From Novispirillum itersonii (GTDB lineage: Bacteria > Pseudomonadota > Alphaproteobacteria > Rhodospirillales > Rhodospirillaceae), in contig NZ_JACIIX010000010.1 of NCBI RefSeq assembly GCF_014205675.1, positions 124,001 through 188,000 on the forward strand: a stretch of DNA of 64,000 nucleotides. Direction: 5' to 3'. The notes under the pieces were generated by a model. The model was given only the letters and a program-made list of their open reading frames with translations, was not told the origin of the DNA and ran no database searches. Positions 9,428 to 18,747 of the stretch are shown piece after piece (position 1 is the first letter of the stretch; each line of letters begins with the position of its first letter). A program made the position numbers and the translations under genes.

Positions 9428-11487
9428 TGCCCCCGGCAGCGCCGCTGCGCCTGTTGGTGCTGCTGCTGACGGCGGTGATTTCCCTGCGCTATATCGCCTG
9501 GCGCGGGATGTTCACCCTCAACAGCTCCACGCTGTTCAGCACGGTTCTGGCGGTGCTGCTGTATCTGGCCGAACTCTATTCGGTGGTGATCAGCCTGCTG
9601 GGGGCGCTGGTCAATTCCACGCCGCTGCGCCGCCCGGCGCTGACGCTGGCTGACCTGTCGCCGGGGACGGTGCTGCCCAGTGTGGATGTGCTGGTGCCCA
9701 GTTACAACGAACCGGCGGAGATGCTGGAAGTCACGCTGCGGGCGGCCTTGCGGATGCGGTATCCCGGTGGTCGGCTGCGGGTTTATCTGCTGGATGACGG
9801 CGGGACGGATGCCAAGGTTGCCCAGCCGGACCCTGAGAAAGCCGCCGCCGCTCTTCAGCGCCGGGCCGTGTTGCAGGCGCTGTGTGCCCGGCTGGGGGCC
9901 TTCTATCTGACCCGGCCGGAAAACAGTCATGCCAAGGCGGGCAACATCAATCACGCCCTGCGCCACACCGACGGCGAGCTGATCGTGATCCTTGATGCCG
10001 ACCACGTGCCGACCGGGGATTTTCTTGACCGCACGGTGCCGTGGATGGTCCGCAGGCCGGAGGTGTTTCTGGTCCAGACCCCGCATTTCATGATCAATCC
10101 GGATCCGATTGACCGCAATCTGTTGCAGTCGTTCCGGCGGATGCCGTCGGAAAATGACATGTTCTACCAGACGATCCAGAAGGGGCTGGATTTCTGGGCC
10201 AGTTCGTTCTTCTGCGGGTCGGCGGCGCTGCTGCGCCGGGCCCCCCTGATGGCGATCGGCGGACTGGCCGGGGAAACCATCACCGAAGATGCCGAGACCG
10301 CGATCACCCTGCACGGGCAGGGCTATCACTCGGTGTATCTCGACCGGCCGATGGTGGCGGGGCTGAACCCGGAGACCTTCACCGCCTTCGTGATCCAGCG
10401 CATGCGCTGGGCGCAGGGGATGACCCAGATCCTGCTGCTGAAGCGGCCGTTCATGCACCCGGGCCTGACGTGGTACCAGCGGGTCGGCTACATGAGTTCC
10501 CTGCTGTTCTGGCTGTTCCCCTTCGCCCGGCTGATTTTCATTTTCTCGCCGCTGGCCTATCTGATTTTCGGTTTTGATGTCTACAACGCTTCCACCATGC
10601 AGATTCTGGCCTATACGGTGCCGCATGTGGTGGCGGGCTACATCATGTCCGACATGCTGTTCGGGCGGACCCGCTGGCCGCTGATCTCGGAAATCTATGA
10701 ACTGATGCAGAGCATCTTTTCGCTGCGGGCGCTGATTCAGGTGGTGGCCAATCCCCGGCATCCGTCCTTTGTGGTCACCCCCAAGGGCGACACGCTGGAG
10801 GAGGAGTTCATCTCGCCGCTGGCAAAGCCGTTTTACTGGCTGTTTGCCGTGGTCGGTATCGGTTTTGCCTTCGGAATCTGGCGCTTCATCGACGATCCGG
10901 TGACGCGGGATATGACGACGGTGGTGCTGGTCTGGAATACCCTGAACTTCCTGACCCTGACCGCCGCTCTGGGGGCGCTGGTGGAGCGGCGGCAGCGCCG
11001 GGCCTCCCCCCGGATGCCCGCCCAGCAGTCCGGCACCGTGCTGGCCGCGGGGGCGGAAATGCCCTGCGAGATTGACGACCTGTCGGCGGGCGGGGCCCGT
11101 CTGCTGATTGATCCCGCCGCGCCGCAGGCACCGAAGCGGGGGGAGATTATCCGGCTGTCTGCCCCCGCCCCGCAGATGGGCCGGACCGTGACCCTTCGCT
11201 GCGAGGTCTGTTCGGCCTTTCCGGTCCGGCGGAAGCTGGCGCTGGGAATCCGCTTTGTTCCTGCCACGGAGGCGGAGGCCTCTGACGCCGTTGCGCTGGC
11301 CTTCGGCGACAGTGCCCGCTGGCAGTTTTTCCTTGATCGCCGGATCCGGCCGATCCCGTTCACCACCGCCCTGTCGATGATCCTTGGCCTGATCTGGCAG
11401 CCGGTGCTGATGCACAGCCGGATGTTTTTCGCGGCTGTCCGTTCCACCTGTGTCTCGCTGCTCCGGCAAGGATCCGCCCATGAGTAA
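9207..11487 (+). CDS. bcsA: Cellulose synthase catalytic subunit with PilZ domain; apparent frameshift near 9420
   Basis: Polymerises UDP-glucose into beta-1,4-glucan and exports it across the inner membrane when c-di-GMP binds. Motifs are complete: DDG (about 9792), DAD in LDADHVP (about 9994), TED in ETITEDAET, QxxRW in IQRMRWAQG, the gating loop FVVTPKG, and a PilZ domain with RRASPR and DLSAGG. The N-terminus with the first two helices reads from ATG 9207 (after CCGGAGGGGCGC) in one frame. From about 9421 onward, helix 3 and everything after read in another frame; dropping one base around 9417-9422 gives a continuous 759-residue protein. Without that, only a start at ATG 9424/9427 (lacking two helices) is possible. 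Confidence 0.82.
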
Positions 11488-13765
11488 TGTCTCCCGCCCG
11501 TTGACCGTCCTTGCCGCCGGGATCGTTCTGGCGCTGTCGGTGGTCCGGCCGTCTCTGGCTCAGACAGCGGTTCCGGAGGGACCGGCAGCCCTCTCGGCCC
11601 GGCTGGAGGATGTGACGGTCCGCCCGAAGGGGGCGGTGCCGCTGTCGGCGTTCTCGCCACAGCCGGGGCTGCTGCGGCTGCGCGATGAGGCCGGGGAGCA
11701 GGCCTTCTTCATTCCGCTGGCGGCGACGGCGGTGGTGCGGGATATGATCCTGACCCTGCGCTACACCAATTCCGTCGCCCTGCGGCCGGAGCGGTCGGTG
11801 CTGGCGGTGCGGCTGAACGAGGCGACACTGGCGCAGATCCGGCTGGATCCGGCCCAGCCCTCCGGCGAAGCGCGGATCCGCCTGCCTGCCGATGGCTGGC
11901 GCAGCGGCTTCAATAAACTGACACTGGCGGTGACCCAGCATTACGCCGACAGCTGCGAGGATTCGGTGGCGCCGGAACTGTGGACCGAGGTCGATCTGTC
12001 GCAGTCCTTCCTGTCCTATGATCTTGGTCCGTTGACCCGTCCGCTTCTGCTGTCGGATCTCAGCGCCCTGTTCTTCCCCGGTCTGGGCGGCCAGCGGGAG
12101 GTGACCCTGCTGCCCCCGCCGGGGGCGGGGGCAGACCGTCTGCGGTCGCAGGCGCTGCCCTCTGTCGCACAGGCGCTGGCCCTGCGGCGGCAGTTCGCGC
12201 CGCTGGAGGTCCGGCAGCGCGACTGGTCGGGGTCGGGCCTGCCGACGGATGTTTCCGGGGCGGTGCAGGTGGTGGTCGGCCTGCCGCAGGATCTGGCGCA
12301 GGTGTTGCCACCGCAGGCCCTGCCGGTGGTGGATGGGCCGAAGGTGGCGATCAGCGGTCTCGGCGATGGCCGGGCCCGGCTTCTCGTGACGGGCCGCACC
12401 GAGGACGAGGTGATTGCCGCCGCCCGGTCGCTGACGGTGATGGATGACGCCCAGACCCCGGATTCGCAGGCAACCTTCCCGCAGGGCGGGCTGACGGCGG
12501 CCCCGCTGCCGCTGGATGGCCGGGTCAGCATGATCGGGGGCAAAAGCTACCGCTTTCAGGCGCTGGGGTTCCGCACCGCCACGGCGCGGGGCAAGGGATC
12601 GCACCAGATTTCCGTCCCGCTGCCGATGGCCCCGGACTATTACACCTATGAAAACGCCAAGGTCACCCTGAAGCTGGATTTCTCCTACGGGGCCGGGATG
12701 GGGGCCGGATCGGTTCTCAACTTCCGGGTCAATGACGAACAGATCCACGGCCATTCCATGGGCAACCCGGACGGCGGCAGCTTCCGCGATTACCTGATCA
12801 CGTTTCCGGTTAACCTTCTGAAGCCGGGGGCCAATGCCCTGAACATTGATATCAGCAGTCAGCCGCCGGTCAGCGGCGGCGAATGCGTCGGCAGCCGGGG
12901 GCGGCATCTGCTGGTGCAGGTGTCGGAGAATTCGGTCATCACCCTGCCGGAGGCCGGACGGGCAGCGGCCCTGCCCGATCTCGCCCGCTTTGCCACCTCC
13001 GGCTATCCCTATGCCGGGGGCGATGGGCGGGCGGCCGGGGCGGTCTACGTCGGTTCGGCGGATCTGATCGGACCGGCGCTGACGCTGATCGGGCGGATGG
13101 CGCAGGTGGCGCACGGGCCGGTGGACGGTCTGGCGGTGATCACCGGTCTGCCGCAGCCGTTGCCGGGGCAGGCGCTGGTTCTGGCCACCACCGCCCAGTT
13201 GCAGCGGGATGATTTTGCCGCATGGGCGGCATCCCTGTCGAAGATCCGGTCGTGGCCCTACCGCGCCTTGCAGGATCTGCGGACCGCCGCCACCGGGCCG
13301 GAGCTGTCTCTGGGCAGCCTGCGCGGCCTGATCAGCCGCGCGGACAGTGGTCCGGCAGTGCCGGACGGGGAATGGGTGCAGCAGAAAAGCAGTCTGGGGG
13401 ACCGGGCGGTGATGACGGCCCTGCGCAATCCGGCGGGACAGGACGGGGCCCTGCTGACCGTGGTGGCGGCAGAAACCCCGGCGGTGCTGGCGGCGCGGAT
13501 CGCCGATCTGGTCGGTCCCGGCCTGTGGGGCCAGATGCGCGGTGACCTGATTGCCTGGGGCCAGAAGGATGAGGCCCTGTTCAGCATGCAGGTGTCCGAG
13601 CCGTATCAGGTCGGGCGGGATGATCCGCTGCTGCTGCTGCGCCTGACGCTGTCGACCACGCCGTGGTACTGGCTGGGCGGGGCGGTGGCGGTGTGCGGCT
13701 TGATCACCCTGCTGCTGTGGCAGATGATCCGGCGGCGGCGCAAGCGCTTTATGGAGACGCAGTGA
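11480..13765 (+). CDS. bcsB: Cellulose synthase periplasmic subunit BcsB
   Basis: The periplasmic partner that guides the glucan from BcsA; its C-terminal helix is needed for synthase activity. The ATG at 11480 overlaps the bcsA end by 8 bp and yields a Sec signal peptide (LTVLAAGIVLALSVVRPSLAQ). The 761 residues contain carbohydrate-binding-like jelly-roll segments, and the protein ends in a single helix (YWLGGAVAVCGLITLLLWQMI) followed by RRRRKR. An upstream in-frame ATG at 11450 lacks a signal sequence and is rejected. Its TGA shares one base with the bcsZ start. Confidence 0.9.
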   Translation: MSNVSRPLTVLAAGIVLALSVVRPSLAQTAVPEGPAALSARLEDVTVRPKGAVPLSAFSPQPGLLRLRDEAGEQAFFIPLAATAVVRDMILTLRYTNSVALRPERSVLAVRLNEATLAQIRLDPAQPSGEARIRLPADGWRSGFNKLTLAVTQHYADSCEDSVAPELWTEVDLSQSFLSYDLGPLTRPLLLSDLSALFFPGLGGQREVTLLPPPGAGADRLRSQALPSVAQALALRRQFAPLEVRQRDWSGSGLPTDVSGAVQVVVGLPQDLAQVLPPQALPVVDGPKVAISGLGDGRARLLVTGRTEDEVIAAARSLTVMDDAQTPDSQATFPQGGLTAAPLPLDGRVSMIGGKSYRFQALGFRTATARGKGSHQISVPLPMAPDYYTYENAKVTLKLDFSYGAGMGAGSVLNFRVNDEQIHGHSMGNPDGGSFRDYLITFPVNLLKPGANALNIDISSQPPVSGGECVGSRGRHLLVQVSENSVITLPEAGRAAALPDLARFATSGYPYAGGDGRAAGAVYVGSADLIGPALTLIGRMAQVAHGPVDGLAVITGLPQPLPGQALVLATTAQLQRDDFAAWAASLSKIRSWPYRALQDLRTAATGPELSLGSLRGLISRADSGPAVPDGEWVQQKSSLGDRAVMTALRNPAGQDGALLTVVAAETPAVLAARIADLVGPGLWGQMRGDLIAWGQKDEALFSMQVSEPYQVGRDDPLLLLRLTLSTTPWYWLGGAVAVCGLITLLLWQMIRRRRKRFMETQ

Positions 13766-14814
13766 TGGGACGGGCCTGTCTGCGGTTGGTGGGGATGGTG
13801 ATGGCCTGTCTGACCCTGTCCCTTGCCGGATGCTCCGATTCGCCGGGGCGGCTGGACCGGGCCCTGTGGGACGACTACGCCCGGCGGTTTATCTCCGCTG
13901 ACGGGCGGGTGACCGATGCCGACAGCGGCCCGCCGGGCATCACCCATACCGAGGCGCAGGGCTATGGCCTGCTGCTGGCCGAGGCGGCGGGGGACCGCCA
14001 GACCTTTGACCGGATCTGGCAGTGGACGCAGAAAACCCTGCGCCGCCCGGACGGACTGTTTTCGTGGAAGTTTGGTCCCTGCGGTCAACCGGCGGGCTGT
14101 GTGCTGGATGCCAACAATGCCAGTGACGGCGACATTCTGATTGCCTGGGCCCTGTTGCGGGCCGGGCGGGCGTGGGACCGGCCCGACTATGTGGATGCCG
14201 CCCGCGCGATCAGTATGGCGGTGGCGGAGCACCAGACCGTGCAGGCCGGGGCGCTGACCCTGCTGTTGCCGGGCCGTGACGGCTTCGTCAGCGGGCAGGC
14301 GGTGGTGGTCAATCCGTCGTACTGGCTGTTTCCGGCCTTCCGGGATTTTGCGATGGCCTTCGGGCATCCGGCGTGGGATGCCCTCAGCCGGTCGGCGCTG
14401 ACCCTGCTGCGGCAGGGGCGGTTTGGGGTCTGGGGCCTGCCGCCGGACTGGATGCAGGTGGAAAACGGGGCGGTGGCGCTGGCCCCGGATCAGCCGCCGC
14501 AGTATGGCTTCAACGCGGTGCGGGTGCCGTTGAATCTGGTGTGGGGCGGGCAGACTGATCCGGCGCTGCTGGCTCCGTTCCGGGCCTTCTGGAGGGCCCC
14601 GCGCAGCGGGCCGGTTCCGGCATGGGTGGACCTGCGCAGCGGGGAAACCGCCCCCTACGGCTGGCAGACCGGCATGGCGGCGGTGGCGGCCCTGACTGAC
14701 GGGCAGGCGGATTTGCCCCGGCCCGGCGGGGGGGATGGATATTATGCGTGGAGTCTGGCCCTGCTGGCCCGGGTGGCGCAGGCGGACCTGCGGGGAGCGG
14801 GTCCGGGACGATGA
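13765..14814 (+). CDS. bcsZ: Endo-beta-1,4-glucanase, glycoside hydrolase family 8, lipoprotein form
   Basis: Cellulase of the cellulose operon, thought to trim or relieve tangled glucan in the periplasm. GH8 landmarks are present: the acid Glu in HTEAQGYGLLLA, DGLFSWKFG, the Asp in NNASDGDILIAWALL, and YGFNAVRVPLNLVW. The ATG at 13765 overlaps the bcsB stop by one base. The N-terminus ends in a lipobox (LSLAGCSDS), so unlike the soluble E. coli enzyme this one is probably membrane-anchored. Length is 349 residues, normal for the family. Confidence 0.88.
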   Translation: MGRACLRLVGMVMACLTLSLAGCSDSPGRLDRALWDDYARRFISADGRVTDADSGPPGITHTEAQGYGLLLAEAAGDRQTFDRIWQWTQKTLRRPDGLFSWKFGPCGQPAGCVLDANNASDGDILIAWALLRAGRAWDRPDYVDAARAISMAVAEHQTVQAGALTLLLPGRDGFVSGQAVVVNPSYWLFPAFRDFAMAFGHPAWDALSRSALTLLRQGRFGVWGLPPDWMQVENGAVALAPDQPPQYGFNAVRVPLNLVWGGQTDPALLAPFRAFWRAPRSGPVPAWVDLRSGETAPYGWQTGMAAVAALTDGQADLPRPGGGDGYYAWSLALLARVAQADLRGAGPGR

Positions 14815-16133
14815 GAAAGATCCTGACGGTTTCGGTAGCCCTGTGCTGTCTGCTGCTGCCCATTCCGGGGCAGGCGGAGGACGATCAGCTCGGCCAGCTT
14901 CTGGATGACCGCAAGCGGCCGCCGGAGGCCGTGCCGGTGCCGGTGGTGCCGTCGCTGCCGCAGGTGCAGACCCGCCCGGATCCGGGAGCGCCACAGGTGC
15001 GGTCCCGGCCGTCGCTGCTGCTGCCCCCGGTGCGGGAGGCCCTGCCGGAGGAGGCTCCGGCGGTGGAGGTTGACACTACCGGCCTGTGGTTCCTGATCCG
15101 CCGGGGTGATCTGGCGGCGGCGCGGGCCGATCTGATGCGGCTGCGGCGGCAGAACCCGGCGTGGTCGCCCCCAGTGGATCTGCTGACAGCGCTGAGCCCG
15201 CCGGAGCGGGGTCCGGCTGTGGCCTCCGGGTCCCGTCCGGCGGAGTCTGCCGCCCGTGCCGAAGCCCGGGGCTGGCAGGCGCTGGCCGCCGGGCAGCCCG
15301 ATCAGGCCCGCCGCTGGTTCACGCAGGCCGGGGCATCGCTGTCTGCCCGCGAGGGGTTGGGGCGGGCGCTGGTGGCACTGGATGATCTGGCGGCGGTGCG
15401 GGGGCTGGTGGCGGCAACGCCGGTGCTGGCGGCCCGTCTGGCCGAGGCGGCGCTGGGCCGGGCCTTGGACGGAATTGACGCAGGGGATGGCCTGTTTCTC
15501 AGCCGCGACCGTCTGGCACTGGCGACGGAGCTGGGGCGGGCGGAGGCGTGGGAAACCGCCGGATGGCGCTGGCTGGGGCAGGGGCTGCCCGGTCCGGCGG
15601 CGGCGGCCTTCGCCCGTGCCGGGGACGGTGAGAACGCCCGGTTCGGGCAGGTGCTGGCCGAACGGGCGCAGGGCCGCGCCGATATCGCTGAAGATCTGGC
15701 CTGCCGGGGGACCACCCTGTCGGCCCGTCTGGCTGCCGCCTGTGCCGATGCGCTGGCGGACCGACAACTGGCCGCCTATCAGGCCGGGGACTATTCCGCT
15801 GTGCTGGCTCTGGCGGAGCGGATCAGCCAGACGGCCCCCGACCGGCGCGGCCCGCAGGAGCTGAAGGCGTGGTCGCTGCTGCGGCTGAACCGCCCGGCAG
15901 AGGCCGCTGATCTGTTTGACCGCCTGTATGCGGCGACCCCGACCCCGGCGCTGGCCCGGGCGCTGGCCCAAAGCCTGACGGCGGCGGGGCGGGGGGCGGA
16001 GCTGCGGCAGCGGGCGGCGGCGGGAGACCGGCTGCTGGCCGGGATCGTCCATGCGCAGGGGGTGGCCACGGCGTGGGGCCGCAAACAGTTTGACCTTGCC
16101 GCCCGTCACGCTGATGCCCTGTTGTCCGATTAA
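14811..16133 (+). CDS. Periplasmic TPR-like repeat protein of the cellulose operon (BcsC repeat half)
   Basis: 440 residues starting at ATG 14811, which overlaps the bcsZ stop (ATGA). A Sec signal peptide (VALCCLLLPIPGQA) precedes a proline-rich linker (about 40-85), then a long alpha-helical, alanine-rich region with helix-turn-helix pairs such as ARGWQALAAGQPDQARRWF and AWSLLRLNRPAEAADLFDRL, typical of tetratricopeptide repeats. In most cellulose operons such repeats are the N-terminal half of BcsC; here they stop before the barrel gene. The repeat match is by helix pattern, so the family name is moderately certain. Confidence 0.75.
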   Translation: MRKILTVSVALCCLLLPIPGQAEDDQLGQLLDDRKRPPEAVPVPVVPSLPQVQTRPDPGAPQVRSRPSLLLPPVREALPEEAPAVEVDTTGLWFLIRRGDLAAARADLMRLRRQNPAWSPPVDLLTALSPPERGPAVASGSRPAESAARAEARGWQALAAGQPDQARRWFTQAGASLSAREGLGRALVALDDLAAVRGLVAATPVLAARLAEAALGRALDGIDAGDGLFLSRDRLALATELGRAEAWETAGWRWLGQGLPGPAAAAFARAGDGENARFGQVLAERAQGRADIAEDLACRGTTLSARLAAACADALADRQLAAYQAGDYSAVLALAERISQTAPDRRGPQELKAWSLLRLNRPAEAADLFDRLYAATPTPALARALAQSLTAAGRGAELRQRAAAGDRLLAGIVHAQGVATAWGRKQFDLAARHADALLSD

Positions 16134-16158
16134 CCCCAGTAAGGAAAGCTGTTCCGTG

Positions 16159-17397
16159 ATGACCAAGACCGCTGCCCTGTTGTCTGCCCTCGCCCTGCTG
16201 TCGGCGGGGCCTGCCGTCGCCCAGAGCCTGCCGGAGGCGGTGCCGGATCTGGCGGAGACGCTCGGCGATCTGGGGGGATCCCTGTCGGCGCTGGCCGGGC
16301 GCAGCGACTGGATGGCCGGGGGTGGGATCGAACAGCGTTCCACCAACGGCACCAAGGGCGAAGGCAACCTGCACATCACGGCGCAGCGGGCTTATACTGA
16401 AGGTATGGTTGATGACTGGCGGCTGACCCTGATGGTGGTTCAGGCCGAGGTCAACAGCGGCTTTACCGCCGGGGCGATCGGGCGGCGTCCGGCCGGGGCG
16501 GAGCAGTCCGGCCCGCAGGCCGAGGCCGATGTGGTGTTCCCCAGCCTGACCCTGCGGCAGGAAAACGATGACCGCACCACGGTGCTGCGCCTGACCTCCA
16601 CCCCCGTTGGCGGATCGGTGTCGGCGCGTCCGGCGGGGCGGGTGGAAACCACGCTGTACGGATCGTCGGTGATTGTCGGCGGCAGGCTGTTTGCCGAGCC
16701 GGTGGTGTCGAGCCTGCTGTCCTACACCGGGATGCGGGATCCGGTCAGTGGCCGGTCGTGGGGCCGGGTGATGGATATGGGCGGCGGGGCACAGGCGATC
16801 TGGCTGCCGTGGGACGGGGTCGGGATCGGCCTGAGCGGCGAGGCGGCGGCCTTGCAGGGGCAGGATGTCAAGGACAACACCCGTTTTTCCACCCGGCTGG
16901 ATCTGTCCTATGACCTGAAGCCGGAGGGGTTCGACCATCTGCGGGTCGGGCCGTTTGTGTCCTATGCCACCTTCGCCAAGAACCTCAGTCATTACAGCTG
17001 GGGGCATGGCGGCTATTACAGCCCGTCGCAGGACCTGCGGGAGGGGATCGGGATTGATGCCCTGACCACCGAAGGGGAACGCTGGCAGGTGGAGGCCAAG
17101 GCCTCGCTGGCCCTGACGCAGGCGGAGGAAGAGGCTGCCCCCCGCTATTGGGAAAACGGCGGCACGGCAGGCGGGGTGTATCAGGGCAGCAGCACCGAAG
17201 GCCTGAGCACGCAGGTGTCGCTGCGGGCCAGTGCCCTGCTGGGGGATCACCTGATCCTGTCGGGGTTCAGCCGCTATCAGGCTGCTCCGCAGTACAACGA
17301 CATTGCCGTCGGGGCGTTCCTGACCATTCCGTTCTCGGCCCGCAGCGGCGTGTTCAGCGCCGACCTGCCGGACAGCGTGTTCGCCCCGTTCCGCTGA
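16159..17397 (+). CDS. Outer-membrane cellulose export barrel (BcsC C-terminal domain as a separate protein)
   Basis: 412 residues with a signal peptide (MTKTAALLSALALLSAGPAVAQ). The body is made of alternating amphipathic strands, and HGGYYSPSQ closely resembles the GGYYSPQ hallmark of the BcsC C-terminal porin domain. An in-frame GTG three bases upstream (16156) is an alternative start nearer the AAGGAA at 16140-16145. The gap to the repeat-protein gene is 25 bp, so they form one operon. The mature chain should form the pore through which the glucan leaves the cell. Confidence 0.78.
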   Translation: MTKTAALLSALALLSAGPAVAQSLPEAVPDLAETLGDLGGSLSALAGRSDWMAGGGIEQRSTNGTKGEGNLHITAQRAYTEGMVDDWRLTLMVVQAEVNSGFTAGAIGRRPAGAEQSGPQAEADVVFPSLTLRQENDDRTTVLRLTSTPVGGSVSARPAGRVETTLYGSSVIVGGRLFAEPVVSSLLSYTGMRDPVSGRSWGRVMDMGGGAQAIWLPWDGVGIGLSGEAAALQGQDVKDNTRFSTRLDLSYDLKPEGFDHLRVGPFVSYATFAKNLSHYSWGHGGYYSPSQDLREGIGIDALTTEGERWQVEAKASLALTQAEEEAAPRYWENGGTAGGVYQGSSTEGLSTQVSLRASALLGDHLILSGFSRYQAAPQYNDIAVGAFLTIPFSARSGVFSADLPDSVFAPFR

Positions 17398-17411
17398 GGC
17401 GGTCTGGGCGG

Positions 17412-18125
17412 TTACGGCGGGGTGTTCAGGCTGGCCCGCAGCCAGTCCAGATAGTCCGGCAGGCCGCGGCCCGGCTCCTCGGGGAAACGGGTGGCGCTGA
17501 CCTCCAGCGCCGTGATGCGGTCCAGCCGGAAGTGGCGGAAGGCGGAACGGTGTTCGCACCAGGCGGCCAGCATCCAGAACGACCCGAAACAGGCCAGTTC
17601 CAGCGGCCGGACCCAGCGCCCGGTGGCCTCGCCGCTATCCTGCTGGTCCGGGCGCTGATAGGTCAGGTGGGTGCGCAGGCGTTCGCGGATCGCCCGCCGC
17701 AGCGGGGCGGCGAGAACCCCGGAGGGATCGGCCTGAAGGCTGAGGGGGGTATGCAACGATTCCCGCAGCAGATGCTCCGCCCCTGCCGGGGACAGAACCG
17801 CCCGGATCTTGTCTAAAGCCTGCCGTCCGGCAGCGGCCAGCGCCGGGTCGCCAAGGGACTGGATCGCCCGGATCCCGACGGCCACCGCCTCGATCTGCTC
17901 CAGCGTGAACGTCACCGGCGGCAGGGTTAAGGCCGGGGAGATCCGGTAGCCGACTCCGGCTTCGCCATCAATCGGCAGGCCGTTGGCCTGAAGGTGGGCG
18001 ATGTCGCGGTAGATGGTGCGGACCGACAGTTCCAGCTCCGCCGCCAGAGTGGCAGCGGTCACGGCCCGGCCCCGGGCATCCTTCAGCAGGGTCAGCAGAT
18101 GGAACAGGCGGTCGGCCCGGCGCAT
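17412..18125 (-). CDS. YafY-type HTH regulator with WYL domain
   Basis: 237 residues. The N-terminal DeoR-like winged helix is seen in RADRLFHLLTLLKD, ATLAAELELSVRTIYRDIAHL and GLPIDGEAGVGYRI. The C-terminal WYL-type sensor domain (about 135-225) holds the RPLELACFGSFWMLAAWCEHR core. It is divergent from a small monooxygenase-fold gene, an arrangement frequent for this family, whose members often control that neighbour. The ligand is unknown. Confidence 0.82.
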   Translation of the reverse strand: MRRADRLFHLLTLLKDARGRAVTAATLAAELELSVRTIYRDIAHLQANGLPIDGEAGVGYRISPALTLPPVTFTLEQIEAVAVGIRAIQSLGDPALAAAGRQALDKIRAVLSPAGAEHLLRESLHTPLSLQADPSGVLAAPLRRAIRERLRTHLTYQRPDQQDSGEATGRWVRPLELACFGSFWMLAAWCEHRSAFRHFRLDRITALEVSATRFPEEPGRGLPDYLDWLRASLNTPP

Positions 18126-18252
18126 GGGGCGGTGGTCTCCCGATCATAACGGATCTCTGCTGACACACTGCTGTCAGCAGGGGGGTGTCAGGGTAACGGC
18201 TGTGGGGGGCGGATCAAGCCCCCACATCTTTCCATTCTACAGGAGCCTGCCG

Positions 18253-18582
18253 ATGGACCCCGTGGCCCATGCCGTTGAACTGTCCACCTTCCGTGCCCGC
18301 GCCGGGGTCAGCCCGGCGGAGATTGAAACCGCCTACACCCGGATCCGTCAGGAGTATATGCCCCGGCAGCCGGGGGTGATCCGCCATGACTGGTTCTGTC
18401 GGGCCGATGGGGTCTGGGTGGATCTGTTGGTGGCGGACAGTCTGGCCGCCGCCCATCAGGCCTGCGCCGGATGGTTTGACCACCCGGCAACACAGGCGCT
18501 GATGGCCCTGATGGAGCCGGGCAGCCCGCAGATGGGATTCTGGGTTCCCGGTCCGATGCCGGAATTTCTGACCGGGGGGTGA
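18253..18582 (+). CDS. Small dimeric alpha/beta-barrel (antibiotic-biosynthesis-monooxygenase-like) protein
   Basis: 109 residues from ATG 18253, preceded by AGGAG at 18241. The MDPVAHAVELSTFRARAGVS opening, a central VIRHDWFCRADGVWVDLLV strand pair and the AAAHQACAGWFDHPATQALM helix match the ABM/ferredoxin-like fold by pattern. No catalytic claim is possible. It is divergently paired with the WYL regulator and is probably its target. An open frame extends to 18013 but overlaps the regulator and lacks coding character. Confidence 0.6.
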   Translation: MDPVAHAVELSTFRARAGVSPAEIETAYTRIRQEYMPRQPGVIRHDWFCRADGVWVDLLVADSLAAAHQACAGWFDHPATQALMALMEPGSPQMGFWVPGPMPEFLTGG

Positions 18583-18747
18583 CCGGTGCCCCGTCAACCG
18601 GGGAGGCAGCGGTTTTTGCGGCGACTTTGCAAGGCTGCGCTGTCTGCCGGGGTGGAAACGGCATTTTCTGCTTCCGGGGGAGAGTAGCATGGCCGGGAAC
18701 CGGGGCCGTCCGCCCCCCTCTCCCGACAGCGACAGAAGGCAAAGCCC

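Noticed and set aside
9207-9653. Independent 148-aa gene in the frame of the BcsA N-terminus
   Set aside because: Its first 71 residues align by pattern with BcsA helices 1-2, but the rest is low-complexity, so it is better read as the 5' part of a frameshifted bcsA.
9388-11481. 697-codon frame opposite bcsA
   Set aside because: Antisense shadow; bcsA has all catalytic motifs on the plus strand.
11360-13114. 584-codon frame opposite bcsB
   Set aside because: Antisense shadow with Arg/Gln/His-rich composition; no start signal.
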